This document shows positions 53,512 to 61,142 of a stretch of 64,000 nt of DNA, in pieces (position 1 is the first letter of the stretch; each line of letters begins with the position of its first letter). The DNA comes from an uncultured Parvularculaceae bacterium (lineage in GTDB: Bacteria > Pseudomonadota > Alphaproteobacteria > Caulobacterales > Parvularculaceae). The DNA lies in the NCBI GenBank assembly GCA_913055785.1, contig CAJXLJ010000007.1, positions 34,330 through 98,329 of the forward strand. The letters run 5' to 3'. The notes under the pieces are model-generated. The model was not told where the DNA came from. It searched no databases and saw only the letters and a list, made by a program, of their open reading frames with translations. A program made the translations under genes and the position numbers.

Positions 53512-53530
53512 CAAAAGCAGAAAGTAATCC

Positions 53531-54670
53531 ATGCCTCTGATCCTTACCGAAGAACAGGAAATGCTGCGCGACTCAGCGCGCGGGTTTCTCGATGAAAAGG
53601 CGCCGGTTTCGGCCTTGCGCAAGCTGCGCGACACGAACGATCCGGACGGCTTTGACCGGGCCTTGTGGAAAGAGATGGCGGAAATGGGCTGGGCCGGCAT
53701 CCTCGTCGAGGAGGAATTCGGCGGCGCGGATTTCGGTTTTGTCGGCGCCGGCGTGCTCGCGGAAGAAATGGGCCGCACGCTCGCCGCATCGCCTTTTCAG
53801 TCGACGTCGATCCTTGCGGCGACAGCTTTGAAGAAAATCGCGTCTGATGCGCACAAGCAGGAATACCTGCCGAAGATTGCGGCGGGCGAGGCGCTGTTCG
53901 CGCTGGCGGTCGATGAAGGCGCCAAGCATGGTCCGGCGAAAACAGCCATGAAGGCGGAAAAGCACGGCAACGGCTTTAAGCTTTCCGGCGACAAGACTTT
54001 CGTCGCCGACGGTCACGTGGCCGACAGGATCATCGTCGCCGCGCGCACCGCCGGCGAGCCGGGCGAGACCGAGGGGCTGACGCTTTTTCTCGTTGACGCG
54101 AAAGCCAAGGGGCTCTCCGCCGAACGCACCCTCATGGTCGACAGCCGTAACGCCGCGCGTCTTGCCTTCGACGGCGTCGAGGCGACGGGCGATGATGTGA
54201 TCGGCGAGGTCGACGGCGGCTATATGGCGCTCGAGGGCGTTCTCTCCGCGGGCCGCGCCGGGCTCGCGGCGGAAATGTCCGGCGCCGCGCAGGCTGCATT
54301 CAAGATGACGACGGATTATCTGAAAGAACGCAAGCAGTTCGGTAAGGTCATCGGCTCCTTTCAGGCGTTGCAGCACCGCGCCGCGCATCTTTATTCCGAA
54401 CTCGAGCTCGTGAAATCAGTTGTCTTGAAAGCGCTGCAGGATCTCGACGAGAATTACGGCATGGCGGGCGTCACCTGCACGCTCGCCAAGGCGAAAGCCG
54501 GAGAAGTCGCCAAGCTCGCCAGCCAGGAGGCGGTGCAGATGCATGGCGGCATCGGCATGACCGACGAGTTCGATATCGGTTTTTACATGAAGCGCATTCG
54601 CGTCGCGCAGGAAATGTTCGGCGACACGGCGTTTCACGCAGACAGACTCGCGCAACTGCGCGGCTATTGA
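53531..54670 (+). CDS. Acyl-CoA dehydrogenase, second (partner-type) subunit
   Basis: A 379-residue acyl-CoA-dehydrogenase-fold protein. Landmarks: LTEEQEMLRDSARGFL, MGWAGILVEEEFGGADFG, FQALQHRAAHLYSELE and AVQMHGGIGMTDEFDIGFYMKRI. The C-terminal end (QEMFGDTAFHADRL) lacks the YEGT/EGG Glu of the first dehydrogenase, as in non-catalytic partners of heterotetrameric enzymes. Ribosome site is weak and a palindromic repeat pair stands directly upstream, so its expression may differ from the neighbours. Confidence 0.9.
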   Translation: MPLILTEEQEMLRDSARGFLDEKAPVSALRKLRDTNDPDGFDRALWKEMAEMGWAGILVEEEFGGADFGFVGAGVLAEEMGRTLAASPFQSTSILAATALKKIASDAHKQEYLPKIAAGEALFALAVDEGAKHGPAKTAMKAEKHGNGFKLSGDKTFVADGHVADRIIVAARTAGEPGETEGLTLFLVDAKAKGLSAERTLMVDSRNAARLAFDGVEATGDDVIGEVDGGYMALEGVLSAGRAGLAAEMSGAAQAAFKMTTDYLKERKQFGKVIGSFQALQHRAAHLYSELELVKSVVLKALQDLDENYGMAGVTCTLAKAKAGEVAKLASQEAVQMHGGIGMTDEFDIGFYMKRIRVAQEMFGDTAFHADRLAQLRGY

Positions 54671-54681
54671 GGAGATAAACC

Positions 54682-55137
54682 ATGGCGACCGTAACACCAG
54701 ACCAGATCGCCGGCTTTGTCGGCAAGGAAACAGGCGTTTCCGATTGGCTCGTCGTCGATCAGGACCGCATCAACACCTTCGCCGACGTCACCGAAGATCA
54801 TCAGTTCATTCACGTCAATCCGGAGGCCGCGAAGATGACGCCGTTCGGCACGACGGTGGCGCACGGATTTTTGACCCTGTCGCTGTTGTCGAAACTGGCC
54901 GAAAACAGCGTGCTGATCCTTGAAGGCGTCAAGATGGGCGTCAATTACGGGTTTGAAAAAGTGCGTTTCATCAACCCGGTGAAATCCGGCAAGCGCGTGC
55001 GCGGCCATTTCACGCTGATGTCCGCGGATCAGAAAATTCCCGGCCAGTGGGCGTTCAAATATGCGGTGAAAGTCGAGATCGAAGGCGAGGAAAAGTCGGC
55101 GTTGATGGCCGAATGGCTTTCAATGCAGTTTGTATAA
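54682..55137 (+). CDS. MaoC-family (R)-specific enoyl-CoA hydratase
   Basis: A 151-residue single hot-dog-fold hydratase. The catalytic Asp/His dyad lies in INTFADVTEDHQFIHVNPEAA (read FADVTEDHQFIHV), and the following GTTVAHGFLTLSLLSKL is the hydratase motif. It hydrates trans-2-enoyl-CoA to (R)-3-hydroxyacyl-CoA. GAGGAGATAA precedes ATG 54682, 11 bases after the dehydrogenase stop. It would feed the MFE-2-like dehydrogenase downstream. Confidence 0.92.
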   Translation: MATVTPDQIAGFVGKETGVSDWLVVDQDRINTFADVTEDHQFIHVNPEAAKMTPFGTTVAHGFLTLSLLSKLAENSVLILEGVKMGVNYGFEKVRFINPVKSGKRVRGHFTLMSADQKIPGQWAFKYAVKVEIEGEEKSALMAEWLSMQFV

Positions 55138-55148
55138 GAGGAAGTTTC

Positions 55149-55595
55149 ATGTCCGAACATGTGGCGGAGATCGTCTGGAAGCGCGAAACCGATAGCTTCG
55201 CCTATAGTGATTACAATCGCACCCATGCATGGAAGTTCGACGGCGGGATCGAAGTGAAAGCCGCCGCGGCGCCCGCCTATCTTGGCGATCCTTCCTGCGT
55301 CGACCCGGAAGAAGCGTTTGTGGCGTCGCTTTCAAGCTGCCACATGCTGACTTTTCTGGCGATTGCGGCGAAGAAAAAACTTGTCGTCGACGCCTATGTC
55401 GACCGCGCCGTCGGCGTCATGGAAAAGAACGAAGACGGGCGGCTCGCGATCACCCGGGTCACGCTCCACCCGAAAATCGAATTCGCGCCGGGCGTTGAAG
55501 TCGATGCGGAAACGCTCGCGCACATGCATCACGCATCTCACGAACATTGTTTCATCGCCAATTCGGTGAAAACGGAAGTCACAGTAGAATCGTAA
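55149..55595 (+). CDS. OsmC-family peroxiredoxin-like protein
   Basis: A 148-residue OsmC/Ohr-fold protein. Two redox cysteines are visible: FVASLSSCHMLTFL (peroxidatic position) and HASHEHCFIANSVKT (resolving position). OsmC proteins reduce organic and fatty-acid hydroperoxides with thiols. Its place between the MaoC hydratase and the SDR, 11 bases after the former, suggests protection against lipid peroxides formed by the flavin dehydrogenases. ATG 55149 with AGAGGAAG upstream. Confidence 0.92.
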   Translation: MSEHVAEIVWKRETDSFAYSDYNRTHAWKFDGGIEVKAAAAPAYLGDPSCVDPEEAFVASLSSCHMLTFLAIAAKKKLVVDAYVDRAVGVMEKNEDGRLAITRVTLHPKIEFAPGVEVDAETLAHMHHASHEHCFIANSVKTEVTVES

Positions 55596-55612
55596 CAGTC
55601 AAAGGTGGTAAC

Positions 55613-56530
55613 GTGACAATACGCTATGACGGCAAGGTCGCCATTGTAACAGGGGCTGGGAACGGCCTCGGCAAGTCTCATGCGCTGGCGCTCGCGGCGC
55701 GCGGCGCAAAAGTCGTCGTCAACGATCTTGGCGGAGCGCGGGATGGAACGGGCGGGTCGCTTTCCGCCGCCGACGAGGTCGCCAATCACATCAACGCCTC
55801 GGGCGGGGAGGCGCTCGCCAACGGCGCCAATGTCACGAAGCCGGAGGAGGTCGCCGCCATGGTGAAGGCCGCCATGGACAAGTGGGGCCGGGTGGACATT
55901 CTCGTCAACAACGCCGGCATTCTGCGCGACAAGACCTTTCACAAGATGACGCTCGATGATTTTCGCGCGGTCATCGACGTACATCTCGTCGGCACAGCGA
56001 TCTGCACGCACGCCGTCTGGCCGATTATGCGCGAACAAGGGTATGGCCGCGTCGTCTGCACCTCATCGCCGTCTGGCCTTCACGGCATTTTCGGGCAGGC
56101 GAATTACGGCGCGGCGAAAGCAGGCATGATCGGCTTCATGAACGCGCTGCACCTTGAGGGCGCGAAATACGACATCCGCATCAATCTTCTCTCGCCCTCG
56201 GCGAAAACCCGTATGACGGAAGACCTGGGCTTCCCTGAAAAAGTGCTCGACATGATGACGCCGGAAGCGGTGACCGCGGCGATGCTGTTTCTCGTCAGCG
56301 ACGACGCGCCCAGCAAAGCGGTTATCTCCTGCGCGGCGGGCGGTTATTCGCGCGCTTATATCGTCGAGACCGACGGGGTTTTCCTTCCGCCGGAAAAACA
56401 GACGCCGGAGGAGATCGCCGCCCATTGGGAAGAGATTTCATCAACGGAGAATGTTCACTACTATAAGGACTCCGCCGGCCCGAACATGAATTTCATCGGC
56501 AAGGCGCAGGCGTTTGCGGAAGGTGATTAA
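55613..56530 (+). CDS. MFE-2-like short-chain dehydrogenase/reductase ((3R)-hydroxyacyl-CoA dehydrogenase type)
   Basis: A 305-residue SDR resembling the dehydrogenase domain of peroxisomal multifunctional enzyme 2 (HSD17B4). Cofactor motif AIVTGAGNGLGKSHALAL (TGxxxGxG), VNDLGGARDGTG, LVNNAGILRDKTF (NNAG), SSPSGLHGIFGQANYGAAKAG with catalytic Ser, Tyr and Lys. It oxidises (R)-3-hydroxyacyl-CoA made by the MaoC hydratase. Start is GTG 55613 with AAAGGTGG 5 bases upstream; earlier in-frame codons lie in the osmC gene. Confidence 0.92.
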   Translation: MTIRYDGKVAIVTGAGNGLGKSHALALAARGAKVVVNDLGGARDGTGGSLSAADEVANHINASGGEALANGANVTKPEEVAAMVKAAMDKWGRVDILVNNAGILRDKTFHKMTLDDFRAVIDVHLVGTAICTHAVWPIMREQGYGRVVCTSSPSGLHGIFGQANYGAAKAGMIGFMNALHLEGAKYDIRINLLSPSAKTRMTEDLGFPEKVLDMMTPEAVTAAMLFLVSDDAPSKAVISCAAGGYSRAYIVETDGVFLPPEKQTPEEIAAHWEEISSTENVHYYKDSAGPNMNFIGKAQAFAEGD

Positions 56531-56540
56531 TACCGTCTTC

Positions 56541-56648
56541 GTCCTTCGAGACGCAGACCTGCGGTCTGCTCCTCAGGATGAAGACGGGTAAAGGAAGTGC
56601 TATCTTCATCCTGAGGCGGCGGCGCGAAGCGCCGCCGTCACGAAGGAT
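56541..56648. repeat. Paired inverted palindromic repeat, family B (between SDR and thiolase genes)
   Basis: Units at 56541-56583 and 56604-56648 in opposite orientation, sharing TCCTTCG at one end and CTCAGGATGAAG at the other with variable inner hairpins (GCAGACC-T-GCGGTCTGC and GGCGGCGC-GAA-GCGCCGCC types). Same family as 53407-53511. It ends 18 bases before the thiolase start. Confidence 0.87.
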
Positions 56649-56666
56649 CAGCGAAAGGACCGACTC

Positions 56667-57863
56667 ATGAGAGAAGCCGTCATCGTCTCGACCGCCAGAA
56701 CGCCCATCGGCAAGGCCTATCGCGGCGCTTTTAATAACACGACGAGCCAGACGCTCGGCGCGCATGCGATCAAAAGCGCAATCGAGCGCGCGAAGATCGA
56801 CGCCGGCGAAGTCGATGACGTGATCATGGGCGCCGCCCTGCAGCAGGGCACGGCGTTCCAGAACGTTGCGCGTCAGGCGCTCCTGCGCGCCGGCGTACCG
56901 CAGACGGTGGCGGGTATGTCGCTCGACCGGCAATGCGCAAGCGGCATGATGGCGATCGCGACGGCGGCCAAGCAGGTTGTGGTCGACAATATGGATATCG
57001 CGGTCGGCGGCGGGGTTGAGTCGATTTCCATGAACCAGACCAGCGACATGTTCGTGCGGCCCGATCCGTGGCTCCTGCAGAACATTCCCGCCACTTACAT
57101 GCAGATGATCGAGACGGCGGAAGTGGTCGCCGAGCGTTACGGGGTTTCCCGCGAGGCGCAGGACGAATACGCCCTGCAATCGCAACAAAGAACGCACGCC
57201 GCGCAGCAGGCGGGCAAGTTCGACGACGAAATCGTTCCGATGGCGTCGGTGATGAAATTCACCAACAAGGAAACCGGCGAGACCTCCGACGTCGAAACGA
57301 AACTTGAAAAGGACGAAGGCAACCGGCCGGAAACCACCCTTGAAGGGCTGTCGGGGTTAAAGCCCGTCTGGAAGGGCGGCATGGCGGTCGCGGAAGGCAA
57401 ATACATCACCGCGGGCAACGCGTCGCAATTGTCCGACGGCGCGTCGGCGGCTGTGGTGATGGAAGCGAAGGAAGCCGAAAAGCGCGGGCTTTCCCCGCTC
57501 GGGATTTATCGCGGCATGGCGGTCGCCGGCACCAACCCCGACGAGATGGGCATCGGCCCTGTTTTCGCCGTGCCGAAGCTTCTGGAAAAGAACGGCCTCA
57601 AGATGGACGATATCGGCCTCTGGGAGCTCAACGAAGCGTTCGCCGTGCAGGTGCTCTATTGCCGCGACAAGCTCGGCATTCCGAATGAATTGCTGAACGT
57701 CAATGGCGGCGCGATTTCCATCGGCCACCCTTACGGCATGTCCGGCGCGCGCATGGTCGGCCACGCGCTGATTGAAGGAAAACGCCGCGGCGCGAAATAT
57801 GTCGTCTGCACCATGTGCATCGGCGGAGGCCAGGGCGCAGCTGGGCTGTTTGAAGTGGCGTAG
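56667..57863 (+). CDS. Thiolase (acetyl-CoA C-acyltransferase)
   Basis: A 398-residue degradative thiolase that cleaves 3-ketoacyl-CoA with CoA. Nucleophile Cys90 is in [15 protein letters not shown]; the His lies in [19 protein letters not shown] and the acid/base Cys in [15 protein letters not shown]. The insertion [16 protein letters not shown] is unusual relative to FadA. ATG 56667 follows GCGAAAGGA. Last step of the cluster. Its stop overlaps the next gene by one base. Confidence 0.94.
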   Translation: MREAVIVSTARTPIGKAYRGAFNNTTSQTLGAHAIKSAIERAKIDAGEVDDVIMGAALQQGTAFQNVARQALLRAGVPQTVAGMSLDRQCASGMMAIATAAKQVVVDNMDIAVGGGVESISMNQTSDMFVRPDPWLLQNIPATYMQMIETAEVVAERYGVSREAQDEYALQSQQRTHAAQQAGKFDDEIVPMASVMKFTNKETGETSDVETKLEKDEGNRPETTLEGLSGLKPVWKGGMAVAEGKYITAGNASQLSDGASAAVVMEAKEAEKRGLSPLGIYRGMAVAGTNPDEMGIGPVFAVPKLLEKNGLKMDDIGLWELNEAFAVQVLYCRDKLGIPNELLNVNGGAISIGHPYGMSGARMVGHALIEGKRRGAKYVVCTMCIGGGQGAAGLFEVA

Positions 57864-58228
57864 TGCCGACAGATTACGCGCCCATCTACGCACTGATCCG
57901 CGAGGTGCCGAAAGGCGAGGTCGCCAGTTACGGCATGATCGCCAGCCTGATCGCCGGCGCCGGTCCGCGACAGGTGGCCCGCGCCATGCGATCGGCGCCG
58001 AAAGGCGTACCGTGGCAACGCATCATCACGTCGTCCGGCGCGATGGCCGATCATGCGGGCGCTGAGGAACAGCGGCGGCGGCTCAAGAAAGAAGGCGTGG
58101 TGTTTAAAAAGAACGGCGCCGTCGACTGGTCTCAAAACCGCTGGCGCGGGCCCTCGCAGAAATGGGTGGACAATAACGGCCGTGAGATTGAAGAGATAAT
58201 GGAGATTATCGCAGGCTGGGGTGGATAG
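57863..58228 (+). CDS. Alkyltransferase-like protein (ATL, MGMT fold without acceptor Cys)
   Basis: A 121-residue protein with the DNA-binding domain of O6-methylguanine methyltransferases (YALIREVPKGEVASYGMIA, GPRQVARAMRSAP). The acceptor motif PCHRV is replaced by PWQRI, so Trp sits where Cys would be. Such ATL proteins bind O6-alkylguanine and hand it to nucleotide excision repair rather than reversing it. Starts at GTG 57863, sharing the G of the thiolase stop TAG. Confidence 0.9.
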   Translation: MPTDYAPIYALIREVPKGEVASYGMIASLIAGAGPRQVARAMRSAPKGVPWQRIITSSGAMADHAGAEEQRRRLKKEGVVFKKNGAVDWSQNRWRGPSQKWVDNNGREIEEIMEIIAGWGG

Positions 58229-58254
58229 GCGAACAACTGATCAATCTGTTATTT

Positions 58255-58329
58255 CGCTCATTCCCGCGAAAGCGGGAATCCATTGCGCCCCCTGTTGTAC
58301 CTGGATCCCCGCTTGCGCGGGGATGAGCG
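58255..58329. repeat. Paired REP-like element, family A
   Basis: Two palindromes in opposite orientation, 58255-58282 (CGCTCATTCCCGCGAAAGCGGGAATCCA, described by its hairpin CCCGC-GAAA-GCGGG) and 58302-58329 (CCCCGC-TTGC-GCGGGG), with a 19-base centre. Shared ends CGCTCAT and ATCCA. The pair architecture resembles a bacterial interspersed mosaic element. A single related unit is at 44663-44694. Confidence 0.82.
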
Positions 58330-58349
58330 GTTGAGGAGTTTGGCGGCCC

Positions 58350-59021
58350 ATGAACATTGTCTTCGTTCTCTTTCCGAATGTAACGCAGCTCGATTTCACC
58401 GGACCGCTGCAGGTGCTTTCGCGTCTGCCGGGCGCGGAGGTTCATCTCGCCGCAAGGACGCTCGATCCCGTGCCGACTGATGCGGTCCTCACCCTCAACC
58501 CGACGACCGACTTCGCCGACTGTCCGCCGGTTGACGTTCTCGTCATCCCCGGCGGTTTCGGCGTCGACGACGCGATCCTCGATGAGGACTTGATGGCGTT
58601 CGTCCGCCGCGCGGGGGTCCGGGCGAAATATGTGACGTCAGTCTGCACCGGGGCGTTCGTGCTCGGCGCCGCGGGGCTGTTGAAGGGCAGGCGCGCCACG
58701 ACCCATTGGGCCTATCACGACGATCTCGAACGGGTCGGCGCCGTCCCTGTCAAGGAGCGCGTCGTGCGCGACGGCAATCTCTTCACCGGCGGCGGCGTGA
58801 CGGCGGGGATCGATTTCGCGTTCACCCTGGCGGCGGAGATCGCCGGCGAGGATGTCGCCCGGGCGATCCAGCTCGGCCTTGAATACGACCCTGCGCCGCC
58901 CTTCGACGCCGGCGCCCCGGAAAAAGCCGCCTCCGAAACGCTTGAGGCGATGAAAACCCGCTATGGCGGCAGAATCGAGGCTTTTCGCGCCGCGCTCAGC
59001 CGCGCCACGGCTGCGAAATGA
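58350..59021 (+). CDS. DJ-1/PfpI-family protein (isonitrile hydratase-like)
   Basis: A 223-residue glutamine-amidotransferase-like fold. Landmarks: NIVFVLFPNVTQLDFTGPLQV (start, with the Asp of the active site in LDFTGP), VLVIPGGFGVDD, and the nucleophile elbow VTSVCTGAFVLGAAGLL with Cys, followed by RRATTHWAYH. The SVCTGAF-LL-ATTHW pattern is like isonitrile hydratases and AraC-type amidase-like domains (here without DNA-binding domain). Function unproven. ATG 58350 stands after a REP-like repeat. Confidence 0.85.
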   Translation: MNIVFVLFPNVTQLDFTGPLQVLSRLPGAEVHLAARTLDPVPTDAVLTLNPTTDFADCPPVDVLVIPGGFGVDDAILDEDLMAFVRRAGVRAKYVTSVCTGAFVLGAAGLLKGRRATTHWAYHDDLERVGAVPVKERVVRDGNLFTGGGVTAGIDFAFTLAAEIAGEDVARAIQLGLEYDPAPPFDAGAPEKAASETLEAMKTRYGGRIEAFRAALSRATAAK

Positions 59022-59136
59022 TGACCAATCGTTAAAATTTGGCGCCGCCGCTTTCCGCAAAAACGACACAATGTAGGATAGGATCCGCCGCGTTGATGCG
59101 AGGGTGCCGTTTACGCGCTTGCCAGAGGAGCACATG

Positions 59137-59691
59137 ATGAAATCGATTTCCTTCCCGAAGATGACGATTGCGCTGGTCGCCGCCTTGATGGCTGTCGCCG
59201 GCGTGGCTCACGCCGCCTCCAAGGAGAAAATCGAGCAGCGCACCAATGAAGCGCTCGCCCAGTTCCGCGCCGATATCGGCGGCGCCGACGCGGTGCTCGC
59301 GAAAGCAAAGGGCGTTTTGGTCTTCCCGCTCATTCGCAAGGCCGGTTTCGGCATCGGCGCCGAACGCGGCGAAGGCGCGCTTCGGATCGGCGGCAAGACC
59401 GCGGCCTATTATTCAACGACAGCCGGCTCTCTGGGGCTGCAGATCGGCGTTCAGTCGCGCCGGCAGATAATTGTCTTTCTTGATGAGGGCGCGCTCAACA
59501 AGTTCCGTTCGAGCGACGGCTGGGAGATCGGCGTCGACGCGTCGGTGGCGGTGATCAGCGTCGGCGCCGGCGGCGCCATCGATACGACCCAGCTCAACCA
59601 GCCGGTGGTCGCCTTCGTCTTCGACAACAAGGGCCTGATGTACAATCTCTCGCTCGAGGGCTCGAAGATCTCCCGCATTCACCGGGACTAG
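59137..59691 (+). CDS. SYLF/YSC84-type lipid-binding protein, exported
   Basis: A 184-residue secreted protein. Signal peptide KSISFPKMTIALVAALMAVA to VAHAASKEK; SYLF (YSC84-like) domain from IEQRTNEALAQFRAD through AKAKGVLVFPLIRKAGFGIGAERGEG (read VFPLIRKAGFGIG), YYSTTAGSLGLQIGVQSR and GWEIGVDASVAVISVGAGG. SYLF domains bind phosphoinositides in eukaryotes; bacterial ones are usually periplasmic and of unknown role. AGAGGAG serves either ATG 59134 or 59137. Confidence 0.85.
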   Translation: MKSISFPKMTIALVAALMAVAGVAHAASKEKIEQRTNEALAQFRADIGGADAVLAKAKGVLVFPLIRKAGFGIGAERGEGALRIGGKTAAYYSTTAGSLGLQIGVQSRRQIIVFLDEGALNKFRSSDGWEIGVDASVAVISVGAGGAIDTTQLNQPVVAFVFDNKGLMYNLSLEGSKISRIHRD

Positions 59692-59720
59692 ACTCACGCA
59701 GTCTTTAAAATAGCGCAGCT

Positions 59721-60101
59721 ATGTCCGAGGTTCTGATAGAGAAGAGCTGTGGGAAAGAAGGCCCAATCCCAACGGAATGGCGCGCGGTCATAAAAAGCGT
59801 GGCTGATGCAATTGTATTCGGAAAGCCATTTCCCAATAGCCAAAATATTTCCATCACGGATTATCCAGCCGATATAAGCGAAATCAACCAATCAAATATT
59901 GACGACTATCCCGATGATATCGGGGTGCTCGATGAGCAGACATGGAAAACCTCTGTCTATGTCTGGACCGGGGATCGATGGGAGATTCTGTTGGACCTTT
60001 CGACTTTCTGTGGCGAAACGAGCGATCTCGTATTGCACGGTCAAATGTTTGAAGAGGGCGCGGGCTTTCTTTTCAAGCCCGGACTAATATACGTCCCATA
60101 A
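59721..60101 (+). CDS. Hypothetical protein, AT-richer than surroundings
   Basis: A 126-residue acidic soluble protein with no signal peptide or membrane helix. It contains repeated IDDYPDDIG-like and ITDYPADIS segments near residues 43-65 and an aromatic core WTGDRWEILLDLSTF. Codon use is markedly less GC-rich than in neighbouring genes (many AT-ending third positions), suggesting acquisition from elsewhere. Family not recognised; proteins of this size and composition often occur as isolated immunity-like or accessory genes, but no toxin partner is beside it. Confidence 0.65.
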   Translation: MSEVLIEKSCGKEGPIPTEWRAVIKSVADAIVFGKPFPNSQNISITDYPADISEINQSNIDDYPDDIGVLDEQTWKTSVYVWTGDRWEILLDLSTFCGETSDLVLHGQMFEEGAGFLFKPGLIYVP

Positions 60102-60119
60102 CAGCAAAGAGCTGAAATA

Positions 60120-61130
60120 CTAAATTAGCACCGCCTCAATCGCCGCAAGCTGGGCGCGTTTCTCACCGTCCGAAAGGAACGCGCCTTCAAAGCTGTTTTT
60201 GGCGAGCGTCCTGATGTCGTCTTTGGCGAGATCGAGCGCTTCGATGACAGCGCGGAAATTATCCATCACATAACCGCCGAAATAGGCGGGATCGTCTGAG
60301 TTGACGGTCGCCTTAAGGCCGAGATCGAGCATCCGCTTCAGGGGATGGGCGGCCATGTCGCCGACAACGCAGAGCTTGAGGTTCGACAAGGGGCAGACGG
60401 TAAGCGTCATCGCTTCGGTTTTAAGGCGCTCGACGAGCGCCGCGTCTTCCAGAGACCGGTTGCCGTGATCGAGCCGGTCGATTTTCAAAAGATCGAGCGC
60501 CTCGTAAACATAGGCGGGCGGTCCTTCTTCGCCCGCATGGGCGACGAGTTTCAGCCCGCGCTCGCGCGCCGCCGCGAAGACCCGCTCGAATTTGGATGGC
60601 GGATGCCCGACTTCCGAGGAGTCGAGTCCTACGCCGTCAATCCGGTCGAGCCAGGGGTCGGCTTCCTTCAGCGTTGCGAAGGCGTCTTCTTCGGAAAGGT
60701 GCCGCAGGAAACACATGATAAGTTTCGAGGTGACGCCGAATTGCGCCTTCGACAGGGAAAGCGCGGTGAGGACGCCGCTGATCGCCGTGCCGAAAGGAAC
60801 GCCGCGTTCCGTGTGGCCCTGCGGGTCGAAGAAGATCTCCACATGGCGAACATTGTCGGCGCGCACGCGGTTGAGATACGCCATGGTGAGATCGAAGAAA
60901 TCCTCTTCGGTCCTGAGGACGCTCATCCCCTGATAATAGATGTCGAGAAAGTCCTGGAGATTGGAGAACGCATAGGCCGCCCGCACGTCCTCGACCGACT
61001 TGAAAGGGATGTCGACCTTGTTGCGGCGAGCAAGCGCGAACAGCATCTCCGGCTCGAGGCTGCCCTCGATATGAAGGTGCAGTTCCGCCTTCGGCAGGCG
61101 CGCCGCGTAATCGATGAGATCCTGTTTCAA
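60120..61130 (-). CDS. Adenine deaminase (adenosine-deaminase family)
   Basis: A 336-residue zinc hydrolase. Metal and catalytic residues: AELHLHIEGSL (two His), KLVAHAGEEGPP (His and Glu), LDHGNRSLED and ATVNSDDPAYFGGYV (Asp pair). The NSDDPAYFGGY ending, rather than the STDDP form of adenosine deaminases, is typical of the bacterial/fungal adenine deaminase branch. It converts adenine to hypoxanthine in purine salvage. The start is TTG 61130. Last gene of a minus-strand unit with a 12-base gap to the DUF418 gene. Confidence 0.88.
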   Translation of the reverse strand: MKQDLIDYAARLPKAELHLHIEGSLEPEMLFALARRNKVDIPFKSVEDVRAAYAFSNLQDFLDIYYQGMSVLRTEEDFFDLTMAYLNRVRADNVRHVEIFFDPQGHTERGVPFGTAISGVLTALSLSKAQFGVTSKLIMCFLRHLSEEDAFATLKEADPWLDRIDGVGLDSSEVGHPPSKFERVFAAARERGLKLVAHAGEEGPPAYVYEALDLLKIDRLDHGNRSLEDAALVERLKTEAMTLTVCPLSNLKLCVVGDMAAHPLKRMLDLGLKATVNSDDPAYFGGYVMDNFRAVIEALDLAKDDIRTLAKNSFEGAFLSDGEKRAQLAAIEAVLI

Positions 61131-61142
61131 AGCCGGTCTGTT

